A stretch of 24,265 nt of DNA from Bacillota bacterium (lineage in GTDB: Bacteria > Bacillota_E > Symbiobacteriia > Symbiobacteriales > Symbiobacteriaceae): the NCBI GenBank assembly GCA_003242675.1, contig QGVE01000026.1:1-24265 (forward strand). The letters run 5' to 3'. Each line of letters starts with the position of its first letter. The stretch's first letter is position 1. A program made the translations under genes and the position numbers. Shown here one piece after another: positions 14,668 to 22,424 of the stretch. Under the pieces are notes generated by a model. That model was not told the DNA's origin, did not search any database, and saw only the letters and a list, made by a program, of their open reading frames with translations.

Positions 14668-16197
14668 CTACTTCACCTCGGCGCGGCGCAGATCGAGGTT
14701 GATGGCGGAGAAGGGATAGACCTCGCCCTGCAGGCGGTCGTTCTTGGCGTAGGAGGAGAGCGGGTAGTACAGGTTCAGGTAGGGCAGGTCCGCCATCACC
14801 TGCTCCTGCACCTGTCGGTACAGGGCCTGCCGCTCGGCGTCATCCGTGGTGCGCCGGGCCTCCGCCAGCCAGGCGTCCACCTGCGGGTTGGCGTAGAAGG
14901 CCTTGTTGTCGGCGCCGTGCTGCTGGGAGTGGAGCAGGGCCCACAGGGTGTAGTCGGCGTCCATCGTCACGGTGCCCCAGGAGGAGAGCCAGAGGCCGTG
15001 GTCGTCTTGGGCGATGGCCTCGGCGAAGGCGCCGTAATCGGTGACGACGACCTGCAGGTCGATGCCGATCTGGCTGAGCTGCGCCTGGATCGCCTGCGCG
15101 ATCTGCTGGGTCTCGGCCCCTTCGTAGGTGTTGAGGGTCAGCGTCAGGGGCGTCGCCACGCCCGCCTGGGCCAGGAGCGCCTTCGCCCCTTCCGGATCGT
15201 ACGCGGGGCCGGCCAGGTCGGGAACGGAGCCGAAGACCGTGGGCGGCACCAGCGCGTTGCCGAACTGCGCCATGCCCTGCCGCAGGGTCTCGACGATGCC
15301 CTGCCGGTCGATGGCCATGGCGATCGCCTGGCGCACCTCCGGCTGGGCGAGGGGGCCGGCCTTCATGTTGAAGCCGAGGAACATGGAGCCCCAGCCCAGG
15401 AACTTGGTGGCCGAGAGCTGCGGGTCGCTGTCGATCTCCGCGAACCGCTCGGGCTGGACGCCGGTGATCAGGTCCACGGTCCCGGCCTTCAGCTCGGTGA
15501 GCTGGGTGCCGGCCTCGGGGATCACCCGCAGGACCACCCGCTCCAGCCTGGGCTTGCCTCCCCAGTAGTCGGGGTTGGCCTTCAAGGTGATGGAGTCGCC
15601 GGCCTTCCAGTCCTCCAGCAGGAAGGGGCCCGTGCCGACCGGATTCTTGGAGAGGTCGCCCGAGGTCGCGGCCGTCGGGCTGACGATGGCGGTCACGGGG
15701 TGGGACAGGTGGGCCAGCAGCGGCGCGAAGGGGGTGCGGGTGCGGATGCGCACGGTGTGCTCATCGACGGCGGTGATCTCCTCGATCATGCCCACGATGA
15801 ACGCCCCGGGCCCCTTGGTCTCCGGGTCGGCCAGCCGCTCCAGGCTGAACTTGACGGCCTCCGCATTGAAGGGCGTGCCGTCGCTGAACTTCACGCCCTC
15901 CCGGAGCTTGAACTCCCAGGTCGTCTCGTCGACGGGGGTCCACTCGGTAGCCAGCCGGGGCTGGAGCGAGCCGTCGGCGGCGCGGAAGAGCAGCGTCTCG
16001 TAGATCTGGTTGGTCACGGTGAAGACGAAGCCGTTGAAGCTCTTGTGCGGGTCCAGGGTCGTCGGGTCGCCGGAGACGGCGATGGTGATCACCGGCTCCG
16101 GGGCCGCCGCCTGGCCGCCGTCCCTGCTGCCGCCGCCGCAGGCGGAGAGCACGGCCAGGGCGAGCGCCAGAAGCAGGGGAAGCACCTTCTTCCTCAT
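14668..16197 (-). CDS. Peptide-type ABC substrate-binding lipoprotein (SBP_bac_5)
   Basis: Extracytoplasmic solute-binding lipoprotein of the DppA/OppA family, 509 aa. The ATG at 16197 follows GAGGTG with 7 nt spacing. The signal peptide has a lipobox LSAC with C20, followed by a Gly/Ser spacer. The mature domain starts with ITIAVSGDPTTLDPHKS. FKLREGVKFSDGTPFNAEAVKFSLER is the family fingerprint, and PVGTGPF and LKANPDYWGG are also conserved. This is the first gene of an operon with two permeases. The upstream leader carries a 9-bp inverted repeat and a plausible promoter. No ATPase genes accompany the set, so energising subunits must be shared from elsewhere in the genome. The ligand is not predictable; its size and family suit short peptides. 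Confidence 0.95.
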   Translation of the reverse strand: MRKKVLPLLLALALAVLSACGGGSRDGGQAAAPEPVITIAVSGDPTTLDPHKSFNGFVFTVTNQIYETLLFRAADGSLQPRLATEWTPVDETTWEFKLREGVKFSDGTPFNAEAVKFSLERLADPETKGPGAFIVGMIEEITAVDEHTVRIRTRTPFAPLLAHLSHPVTAIVSPTAATSGDLSKNPVGTGPFLLEDWKAGDSITLKANPDYWGGKPRLERVVLRVIPEAGTQLTELKAGTVDLITGVQPERFAEIDSDPQLSATKFLGWGSMFLGFNMKAGPLAQPEVRQAIAMAIDRQGIVETLRQGMAQFGNALVPPTVFGSVPDLAGPAYDPEGAKALLAQAGVATPLTLTLNTYEGAETQQIAQAIQAQLSQIGIDLQVVVTDYGAFAEAIAQDDHGLWLSSWGTVTMDADYTLWALLHSQQHGADNKAFYANPQVDAWLAEARRTTDDAERQALYRQVQEQVMADLPYLNLYYPLSSYAKNDRLQGEVYPFSAINLDLRRAEVK

Positions 16198-16246
16198 GGG
16201 ACTGCACCTCGCTTGGATACTGGGGTTCGTGAGACCTGGCGGAACA

Positions 16247-16276
16247 TTCCAGGTGTCCGGATGGGATCACCTGGAA
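16247..16276. promoter_or_regulatory. Inverted repeat in the peptide-transport leader
   Basis: TTCCAGGTG (16247-16255) and CACCTGGAA (16268-16276) form a perfect 9-bp dyad with a 12-nt centre. It lies about 50-79 nt upstream of the binding-protein start and just downstream of the predicted promoter. It may be a repressor operator or a transcript hairpin. Confidence 0.5.
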
Positions 16277-16296
16277 CTCGAGCCCAGACACACGGT

Positions 16297-16325
16297 ATTA
16301 TGCCGCACGGCAAACCGAATTTCCA
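16297..16325 (-). promoter_or_regulatory. Sigma-A-type promoter for the peptide-transport operon
   Basis: On the minus strand TGGAAA (16325-16320) and CATAAT (16302-16297) are separated by exactly 17 nt. Matches to consensus are 4/6 and 5/6. Transcription would start near 16290, giving a leader of about 90 nt. Confidence 0.5.
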
Positions 16326-16574
16326 TACCTAAAGAAGATAGCAGATCGCTTATCAGATGACTGCCGCCGAATCGCGGTCTCACGACCGGGTGTTCCGGAT
16401 CCGTGGCGAGCCCGGGTGACCGCGCCCGCCCTCCCGGGTTGCCTTTCAGTCTTCCCGCGGTGCCGGGATCTTCTGCACCCCGCACGCCCGACGCTCTGTC
16501 CGCTCCCTCCGCACCCGCGACTTCACCACCACCGCCGCCCGGGAAGCTGAATGTGCGAATAGGTTGTCTTGTTA

Positions 16575-16585
16575 TATAATATAGT
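16575..16585 (+). promoter_or_regulatory. Probable -10 region for the oxidase gene
   Basis: TATAAT at 16575-16580 overlaps TATAGT at 16580-16585 in an AT-rich island 33-43 nt before the start codon. No good -35 hexamer lies at the right distance, though a TG at 16570-16571 could provide an extended -10 context for the overlapping TATATA. Confidence 0.4.
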
Positions 16586-16617
16586 CGCATTAGTCAGTGA
16601 GCGCGGGGGGCGGAACC

Positions 16618-17937
16618 GTGAGCTACCGGGAGAAGAGCTTCTGGCTGGAGACGGCCGGCGAGTACCACCCGCGGCCGCCGCTGGAAGGCGAGCGGACGGC
16701 GGACGTCTGCATCGTCGGCGCGGGGTTCACCGGCGTGTCGGCCGCGCTGCACCTGAAAGAAAAAGCCCCCGGCCTGCGGGTGGTGGTCCTCGAGGCCGAG
16801 GTGGTGGGGTTCGGCGCCAGCGGCCGGAATGCGGGCTTCTGCATGACCCTGTTCGGCCTGGCGCCGGAGGTGACGCGGTGGCGCTTCGGCCCGGCGCGGC
16901 TCCGGGAGGCGGACCAGTACATGCTGCGGGCCGTGGACCTGGTCCGGCGCCGGGTGGCGGAGCACGGCATCGACTGCGACTTCGAGGAAACCGGCCTCCT
17001 CACCGTGGCCACGGACCCGGCGCAGCGGCGCCGGCTCCTGCGGGAGATGGAGCTGGAGCGGAAGTACGGCCTGCACGAGACGGAGTGGCTGGAGGCCGAC
17101 GCCGTCCGGGCCCGGGTGGGCTCGCCCCTGTTCTGCGGGGGCCGGCTGGACCGGCACTGCGCCCTGCTGAACCCGGCCAAGCTGGCGCGGGGCCTGGCCC
17201 TGGCCGCCGAGCGCGCGGGGGCGGAGATCTGCGAGCAGTCGCCGGTCGTCGAGGTGGTCCCCGGCCCCCGGGTGCGGCTCCGCACCCCGCGCGGCGCAGT
17301 CAGCGCCGAGAAGGTCATCTTCGCCACCAACGCCTACTCGGCCCGGTTCCGCCCGCTGCGCAGCCGCCAGGTGCCCATCCACACCTACATCGTCCTGACG
17401 GAGCCGCTCTCGCCGGAGCAGAGGGCCGCCATCGGCTGGGAGGGGCGGGAGGGGATCGAGGACGGCCGGAACCTGATCCACTACTTCCGGCTGACCCGGG
17501 ACAACCGGCTGCTCATGGGGGGCGAGGACGCGCTGTACTACTTCGGCAGCGCGGTGGACCGCGACCGCAGCGCGGCGATGCAGGCGAGGCTGCAGGACGC
17601 GGTGAAGCGGATCTTCCCGGCGCTCGCGGGGATCCGCTTCACCCACCACTGGGGCGGGCCGATCTCGGCCACCCTGGACATGGCCCCGCTGATCGGCCGT
17701 GTCGGCCCCAACATGTTCTACAGCGTGGGCTGCATGGGGCACGGCGTCGCGCTGTGCAACCTGAACGGCGCCGTGCTGGCCGACCTGGCGCTGGAGCGGC
17801 AGACCGACCTGACCGACGTGTTCTTCGTCGACCGCCGGACCCTTCCCGCGCCGCCGGAGCCGCTTCGCTTTGCCCTGGCCGGGGCCCTGCTGGCGGGGAT
17901 GCGGCTTCAGGACCGCTGGCACGAGCGGCGGCGCTGA
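16618..17937 (+). CDS. FAD-dependent amine/amino-acid oxidoreductase (PuuB/OrdL-like DAO family)
   Basis: Flavoprotein oxidase of the D-amino-acid-oxidase fold, 439 aa. I chose the GTG at 16618 (GGGGGGCGGA upstream) over the in-frame GTG at 16597, which lacks a ribosome binding site. The dinucleotide-binding segment is ADVCIVGAGFTGVSAALHL at 28-46. VVVLEAEVVGFGASGRNAGF at 55-74 is characteristic of the gamma-glutamylputrescine oxidase (PuuB/OrdL) branch. The C-terminal flavin segment is MFYSVGCMGHGV, followed by NLNGAVLADL. Members oxidise secondary or primary amines to aldehydes with oxygen. The N-terminal SFWLE and the family-typical distal LPAPPEPLR support that branch; the true substrate is unproven. 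It is divergent from a peptide-type importer, and a link through nitrogen scavenging is plausible but unproven. Confidence 0.88.
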   Translation: MSYREKSFWLETAGEYHPRPPLEGERTADVCIVGAGFTGVSAALHLKEKAPGLRVVVLEAEVVGFGASGRNAGFCMTLFGLAPEVTRWRFGPARLREADQYMLRAVDLVRRRVAEHGIDCDFEETGLLTVATDPAQRRRLLREMELERKYGLHETEWLEADAVRARVGSPLFCGGRLDRHCALLNPAKLARGLALAAERAGAEICEQSPVVEVVPGPRVRLRTPRGAVSAEKVIFATNAYSARFRPLRSRQVPIHTYIVLTEPLSPEQRAAIGWEGREGIEDGRNLIHYFRLTRDNRLLMGGEDALYYFGSAVDRDRSAAMQARLQDAVKRIFPALAGIRFTHHWGGPISATLDMAPLIGRVGPNMFYSVGCMGHGVALCNLNGAVLADLALERQTDLTDVFFVDRRTLPAPPEPLRFALAGALLAGMRLQDRWHERRR

Positions 17938-17951
17938 CACCCCCGCGGACC

Positions 17952-19127
17952 CTAGTAGGTCCCGAAGAGAATCGAACCCGTGTTGGCCTCGAGCCGCACC
18001 GGGTGCGTGCCCGCCCCGAGCGTGCGGGTGGCTGTGCGGGCGGGCCCGGTGCCGCCGGCGTCCCCCAGGCCGGCGATGGAGCCCGATCGGGTGGTGGCGG
18101 TGACGGTGACGTCCGACGCCTCGGGCACGATGAGGGACACGTTGCCGGCCCCGGTGCGCAGCGTGACGGGGCCCGCCGGCGGCTCAGCGAACCGGGCGGA
18201 GATCGCTCCGGTGCGAGCCTCGGCGGTGAGGCCGGGGCCGGAGTGCTCCTCCACGGTGATGACGCCGGTGCCGGTGCGGATGGTCAGTTCGCCGGCGACC
18301 TCCCGGGCGGTGACCGGTCCGGCGCTGGTGGCCGCCGTCACCGGGCCGGCAAAGTGGGCGACGTGCACGCTGCCGGACGTGGTCTCGGCCCGGAGCGCGC
18401 CGGCGCCGCCCTCCACGGCCACGCCGCCGGCGCCGGTGCGCAGGTCCAGGTTGCCCTCGTAGCCCTGGGCGAGGATGGATCCGACGCCCGACTGCACCCG
18501 GACGTCGAGCCCGTGGGGGGCGTAGATCCGGTAGCTGGCCGTGAACCTGCCCAGCCCCAGCCCGATCCCGGGGTCCCGGCCGGGATCCCGGCCGGTGACC
18601 CGGATGGTCTCGCCCTCGACCGCCACGTCAACCATTCCGGCCGCGGCGGTCCCATCCGGCGGCACGATCCCCAGGAAGCCGTATTCGACCTCCACCCGCA
18701 CCTCGTCCGCACTGTGCGGCTTGAGGATGACCCGCCCCGCGTCGATCTCCACGACGAGGGTGCGCGCCCCGGCCGCCGGCACCGAGCGGGTGACGGTGTG
18801 GGTGTGCATGTGCATGTCGATTTCCGCGCCGCTCCAGCCGAAGCCCGCGAAGGCGCGGACCAGCGACGCCAGGGCGAGGACGCCGGCGAGGACCAGGGCG
18901 CCGCCGGCCTCGAACCGGACGGGCCGGGGCTCGCCCCGCCGATTGAGCGCCTCGGTGACCAGGAATTCCAGGCCGAAGCCGATGAGGAAGGCGGGCCAGA
19001 GCCTGAGGAGCAGGTCGGTGAAGCGGGGGCCCTTGCCCGCCAGGTTGTCGATGAGCAGGGCGGAGCCGGCGGCCACGAGGCCGACGGCGACGGTGACCCT
19101 TCCCACCCTGCGCGGGGCTGCGTCCAT
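17952..19127 (-). CDS. LiaF-like membrane protein with DUF4097 beta-helix domain
   Basis: Membrane-anchored 391-aa protein. The ATG at 19127 follows AAAGGAGGA with 8 nt spacing. Three N-terminal hydrophobic segments (about 10-28, 38-58 and 74-92) include LLLRLWPAFLIGFGLEFL, as in the LiaI/LiaF-type transmembrane module. Residues 100-391 are a DUF4097 (adhesin-like) domain with short repeated strands of the type G-x-G-x-V/I (GAGGVAVEGGAGAL, TTSGSVHVAH, TSAGPVTAREV, RTGTGVITVEE, RTGAISARF, RTGAGNVSL). It ends with ANTGSILFGTY. LiaF-type proteins modulate envelope-stress two-component systems, but no histidine kinase or response regulator is adjacent. HMHTHTVTRSV at 106-116 is a His-rich linker. 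It is followed by a convergent oxidase gene with a small GGACC/GGTCC hairpin at the junction. Confidence 0.82.
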   Translation of the reverse strand: MDAAPRRVGRVTVAVGLVAAGSALLIDNLAGKGPRFTDLLLRLWPAFLIGFGLEFLVTEALNRRGEPRPVRFEAGGALVLAGVLALASLVRAFAGFGWSGAEIDMHMHTHTVTRSVPAAGARTLVVEIDAGRVILKPHSADEVRVEVEYGFLGIVPPDGTAAAGMVDVAVEGETIRVTGRDPGRDPGIGLGLGRFTASYRIYAPHGLDVRVQSGVGSILAQGYEGNLDLRTGAGGVAVEGGAGALRAETTSGSVHVAHFAGPVTAATSAGPVTAREVAGELTIRTGTGVITVEEHSGPGLTAEARTGAISARFAEPPAGPVTLRTGAGNVSLIVPEASDVTVTATTRSGSIAGLGDAGGTGPARTATRTLGAGTHPVRLEANTGSILFGTY

Positions 19128-19212
19128 GTCGGGAATCCTCCTTTGGGCGCGTCCGGGCCCGGGTCTCTCATCCGGTTGGACGCCGCCCGCGCGGGGATTC
19201 CTTCATCCCTTC

Positions 19213-19473
19213 TCACCGGGTCCCCCAGAGCACGAGGGCCACGCCGATCAGAACCGCGAGCAGTCGCATCGGCTCGATCCGGCCCAGGCTCGCGGCCAGC
19301 CCCAGGGCGCTCACGGCGATGAACGCCGCGGGCCCCACCAGCCCCAGGAGGGAGTTGAGCCGGAGCATCGCCTTCGGGTCGACCATGCGCAGCAGCATCA
19401 GCGCCGCGCCGACCTCGACGCTGGCCGAGATCAGGCGGGCCAGCCGCATCCCCCAGATCAGCCGTTCCTCCAC
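19213..19473 (-). CDS. yqhV: YqhV-family (DUF2619) small membrane protein
   Basis: 86-aa integral membrane protein. The GTG at 19473 is preceded by AAGGAGG with 7 nt spacing; an in-frame ATG at 19494 lies before that ribosome binding site and is not favoured. Three hydrophobic segments lie at about 8-30, 41-62 and 67-83. The sequence RLARLISASVEVGAALMLLR, the central RLNSLLGLVGPAAF and the terminal ALVLWGTR match the layout of Bacillus YqhV, a conserved membrane protein of spore formers often found near the spoIII genes. Here it stands between LiaF-like and UPF0756 genes on the same strand. Function is unknown. Identification is from recalled family pattern and was not searched. Confidence 0.72.
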   Translation of the reverse strand: MEERLIWGMRLARLISASVEVGAALMLLRMVDPKAMLRLNSLLGLVGPAAFIAVSALGLAASLGRIEPMRLLAVLIGVALVLWGTR

Positions 19474-19548
19474 CGCTCCGCCTCCTTCGATCAACCGTCC
19501 GCCGCTGCGCGCCGCCCGGATGGAGCCTGCCCGCCCTTCCGATCCGGC

Positions 19549-20001
19549 CTACTGCCCTCGCACGAGGGCCAGCAGGATGGCGGCGAAGCCGGCCGCGGCG
19601 AGGGGCCCCACGGGAATGCCCCTGAAGAGCACGACCCCGAGGATCGTGCCGACCACCAGGCCGACGATCACCTCGGGCTGCACCTGCAGCAGCGTGACGC
19701 CGTAGCCGCTCACCACTGCGGCTAGGATGCCCCCCACGATCGCCGCCAGCCCCGTCCACGACGTGAACGACTGGCGGATCTCGCTCCAGCCGACCTCGCC
19801 GGTGGCGAAGGGCACGAGGACGGCGATCAGGAGGAAGATCAGCCCGGCCTCCAGGCCGCGCCGCTCCAGGAGCGGGAAGAAGCGGTCGAGGCCCAGGACG
19901 CGCAGGATCAGCACGATCCCGGCGGCGGTGACGATGAGCGGGTTGCGCGCCGCGACCCCGAGGGCGACCAGGCCGAGGAGGATGACGTGGTCGGCCGGCA
20001 T
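19549..20001 (-). CDS. UPF0756 (DUF441) membrane protein
   Basis: 150-aa polytopic membrane protein. The ATG at 20001 is chosen because GGGAGGG lies 6 nt upstream; the ATG at 20007 sits directly on it. Four to five hydrophobic segments fill the chain (about 3-20, 22-40, 46-66, 81-100, 110-148). GLVALGVAARNPLIVTAAG near the N-terminus, the central FATGEVGWSEIRQSFTSWTGL and the GYGVTLLQVQPEVIVGLVVGTILG region are the pattern of the UPF0756/DUF441 family (E. coli YeaL). The function of the family is unknown. The frame stays open upstream to 20646, antisense to the MFS gene, which is a composition artefact. It heads a three-gene leftward set with yqhV and the LiaF-like gene. Confidence 0.82.
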   Translation of the reverse strand: MPADHVILLGLVALGVAARNPLIVTAAGIVLILRVLGLDRFFPLLERRGLEAGLIFLLIAVLVPFATGEVGWSEIRQSFTSWTGLAAIVGGILAAVVSGYGVTLLQVQPEVIVGLVVGTILGVVLFRGIPVGPLAAAGFAAILLALVRGQ

Positions 20002-20030
20002 GGACATCCCTCCCGATGCGATTCTATCGG

Positions 20031-20056
20031 CCGCCCGCGGCAAAAATGCCGGGCGG
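20031..20056. promoter_or_regulatory. Hairpin between UPF0756 and MFS genes
   Basis: CCGCCC (20031-20036) and GGCA (20039-20042) pair with TGCC (20047-20050) and GGGCGG (20051-20056) around an AAAA loop, with a 2-nt bulge. It sits between divergent starts, so it is more likely leader or operator than terminator. Confidence 0.35.
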
Positions 20057-20116
20057 GTGTCGCCGGTCCTGCGTTCGGGGACGCTAAAGCTGAACGTCGC
20101 AGGGAGGGATTCGCCG

Positions 20117-21523
20117 GTGGACCAGTCGAACGCGCCGGAGGGGCAGAACCACGCAGAGACGCAGCCGGGCCGCGGGCAGGAGGCCGCGGCGCCGGGGCCC
20201 AATCCCTGGCTGCAGCTGGCGGCGCTCAGCGCGGTTCCCCTGATCATGGTCCTGGGCAACTCGATGTTGATCCCGGTGCTGCCGGACATGGGCCGCGCAC
20301 TGGGGCTGAGCAAGGAGGTCACGGGGCTCGCCGTCACCGCCTTTTCGCTCTCGGCCGGGGTGGCCATCGCCGCAGCGGGCTTTCTCGCCGACCGGTACGG
20401 CCGGAAGGTGGTGGTGGTGCCCAGCCTCCTGCTGTACGGCCTGGGCGGCGTCGTCTCGGGCCTGGCCGGCTGGCGGATGGGGCCGAACGGGTTTGCCGTG
20501 GTGATGGCCGGCCGGGTGATCCAGGGCATCGGCGCGGCCGGCACGGCGCCGGTGGCCATGGCCTTCGTGGGCGACCTGTTCCGGGGCGGCAGCCGGGTGA
20601 CCGCCCTGGGCGTCTTCGAGGCGGCCAACGGGCTGGGAAAGGTCATCTCGCCGATCCTGGGGGCCCTGATCGGCCAGGTGTTGGTGTGGTGGGCGGTCTT
20701 CTTCGCCTACGCGGGCCTCGCCGTCCCCATCGCCCTGGCGGTCTGGTTCCTCACCCGGGAGCGGGAGCGGCCGAAGGCGCCGCCGGCCCGGGAGTACTTC
20801 GGCCAGGTGATCGGCATCTTCCGGCGGAAGGGGCTGCCTCTGGTTGCCTGTTTCTGGTCCGGCAGCGTCGCCCTGTTCGTGCTGTTTGGCGTGCTCTTCT
20901 TCCTGTCTGAGCACCTGGAGAACGTCCACGGCATCGACGGCGTGGCCAAGGGCGTGCGCATCATGTGGCCGGTGCTGGCGATGTCGGCCACGTCCTTTGC
21001 CGCCGGCCTCTACCTGAAGCGCCGGGACGCCCTGTTGAAGCCGGCGGTCGTCGCCGGGCTGGTCCTGGCGATCGCCGGGACGGTCCTCATCGCCTTCCTT
21101 CGGGCCGACTGGGCCTTCTACGCCGGCCTGGTCACCGCCGGCGTGGGCACCGGCCTGCAGCTGCCGGGCCTCAACAACCTGATCACCTCGGCGGCGCGGA
21201 CCCAGCAGCGGGCGATGATCACCTCCGTCTACGGCGCCGTCCGCTTTCTCGGCGTGGCCTTCGGGCCGCCCCTTTACGGGGCGCTCATGCGCGGCGGGGA
21301 GGCCCGGCCCTTCTGGTTCTCGGCCGGCATTCTCGCGACGTCGCTGGCGGCGACGCTCTTCCTCATCCGGCCGGAGCAGTTCCTCGAGGCGGAGGAGGAG
21401 GCCGGGGCCGGGGGTCAGGGGCCGGACCGGCAGGCGGAGGGCGGCGGCCGGACCGGGGCTAAGATCCCGGCCTGGGAGCCGCCGTCGGACGTACCCCTGG
21501 GCACGCGGGCCCCTCTGCACTGA
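20117..21523 (+). CDS. Major facilitator superfamily transporter, drug-exporter type
   Basis: Proton-driven membrane exporter of the MFS, 468 aa. The GTG at 20117 has AGGGAGGG at 20101-20108. Residues 1-30 are a polar cytoplasmic tail; about 12 hydrophobic segments follow. Motif A is GFLADRYGRKVVV at 88-100 (loop 2-3). The RVIQGIGAAGTAPVAMAF segment is the motif B/4-helix region of drug:H+ antiporters, and LGVFEAANGLGKVISPILGALIG matches the motif C zone of exporters (antiporter motif). About 50 residues at the C-terminus are acidic and Gly-rich, with no membrane segment. The substrate is unknown. It is divergent from UPF0756 and followed by a GNAT gene 81 nt later. Confidence 0.9.
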   Translation: MDQSNAPEGQNHAETQPGRGQEAAAPGPNPWLQLAALSAVPLIMVLGNSMLIPVLPDMGRALGLSKEVTGLAVTAFSLSAGVAIAAAGFLADRYGRKVVVVPSLLLYGLGGVVSGLAGWRMGPNGFAVVMAGRVIQGIGAAGTAPVAMAFVGDLFRGGSRVTALGVFEAANGLGKVISPILGALIGQVLVWWAVFFAYAGLAVPIALAVWFLTRERERPKAPPAREYFGQVIGIFRRKGLPLVACFWSGSVALFVLFGVLFFLSEHLENVHGIDGVAKGVRIMWPVLAMSATSFAAGLYLKRRDALLKPAVVAGLVLAIAGTVLIAFLRADWAFYAGLVTAGVGTGLQLPGLNNLITSAARTQQRAMITSVYGAVRFLGVAFGPPLYGALMRGGEARPFWFSAGILATSLAATLFLIRPEQFLEAEEEAGAGGQGPDRQAEGGGRTGAKIPAWEPPSDVPLGTRAPLH

Positions 21524-21604
21524 CAGGCCGTTCTTTCAGGCCACAGGGAAGCGGGCGCGGGAGGGCGAATTCCTATAAAGACAGCTCACCGTGGGGGGAG
21601 CCGC

Positions 21605-22408
21605 ATGGACGTCGCCCTTCTGGCCGAGCGCTGGGAGGAAAACCAGGAGCACCTGAAGCAGCACCTGGGGGAGTCCACCTCCCAGGCGTTCGGCGCCCGC
21701 TGGGTCCTCATGCCCTCCGCGCCCTTCCCCCGCTACAACCACGTCGGCTGCATCCGGGTGGGCGGCGACGAGGTGGAGGCGCTGATCGCCGCCGCGCGCC
21801 GCTTCTTCCAGGCGCACGGTCTGCCGCACGTGGCGTTCCTGGTCACCCCGGCGACCCGCCCGGCCGGCCTGGCCGAGCGGCTGCTCGCGGAGGGCTACCG
21901 CATGGAGACGGTGCCGGTGATGGTCTGGGACGGCACGCCCCTTCCGGCGCCGGCTTGCCCGGACCTGCGGGTGGTGCGCCTGCGGCCGGGGGAGTGGGAG
22001 CTGTTCTGGCACGTCATGCGCCAGGTCTTCTTCCCCGGGGCCGACGGCGACTACCTGGCCGCCGGGCGGAAGGGAGTCGCGGTGGCCGACGCCCTGGGCG
22101 CCCGGCACTACGTTGCCTTCCTGGGGAAGGAGCCCGTGGGGGGAGGCACCCTTTACCCCCGCGCCCGGGTGGGCGGCATCTACAACCTCTGCACGCTCCC
22201 GGCCTACCAGCGCCGGGGAGTGGGCACCGCGGTGGTCCGGGCCTGCATCGCGGACGCCCTGGAGCTGGGGTGCGAGCACGTGGCGCTCACGCCCACGGCG
22301 ATGGGCCGCCGGCTCTACCTGCGGCTGGGCTTCCGCGACGCCTACGTGGAGCGCTACTTGTTCCAGCGGCTGCCCCACCCGAGCCCAGGAGCGACAGGCT
22401 ACCGTTAA
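21605..22408 (+). CDS. GNAT-family N-acetyltransferase
   Basis: Acetyl-CoA-dependent acetyltransferase, 267 aa. The ATG at 21605 follows GGGGGGAG. The acetyl-CoA pyrophosphate-binding loop is QRRGVG at 202-207 in NLCTLPAYQRRGVGTAVV, followed by the conserved C-terminal MGRRLYLRLGFRDAY (233-247). The N-terminal half (1-110) is weakly GNAT-like and may be a degenerate first domain of a tandem-GNAT protein (GLAERLLAEGYRM resembles the end of such a domain). The substrate cannot be inferred. A weak TATAAA lies at 21574-21579. The next gene starts 17 nt downstream, so the two are probably in one transcript. Confidence 0.87.
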   Translation: MDVALLAERWEENQEHLKQHLGESTSQAFGARWVLMPSAPFPRYNHVGCIRVGGDEVEALIAAARRFFQAHGLPHVAFLVTPATRPAGLAERLLAEGYRMETVPVMVWDGTPLPAPACPDLRVVRLRPGEWELFWHVMRQVFFPGADGDYLAAGRKGVAVADALGARHYVAFLGKEPVGGGTLYPRARVGGIYNLCTLPAYQRRGVGTAVVRACIADALELGCEHVALTPTAMGRRLYLRLGFRDAYVERYLFQRLPHPSPGATGYR

Positions 22409-22424
22409 CTTTGCGCGGGGTGGG

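Larger units (their letters stand above)
16198..16617. other. 420-nt divergent intergenic region
   Basis: The region separates the leftward peptide-transport operon from the rightward oxidase gene. It holds the operon's leader repeat and promoter (16247-16325), then about 230 nt of GC-rich DNA without a credible gene (16330-16560), then an AT-rich segment (16557-16595) likely to contain the oxidase promoter. The sequence GGGTGACCGCG at about 16418-16428 superficially recalls a T-box core, but it lacks bases and a terminator. Confidence 0.5.

Noticed and set aside
16418..16490. T-box-like word GGGTGACCGCG in the divergent intergenic region
   Set aside because: Two bases of the core GGGTGGnACCGCG are missing. 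There is no specifier stem or terminator in order, and no suitable gene follows closely.
16594..17940. 448-codon open frame antisense to the oxidase gene
   Set aside because: It is a composition shadow; the oxidase on the + strand has clear FAD motifs.
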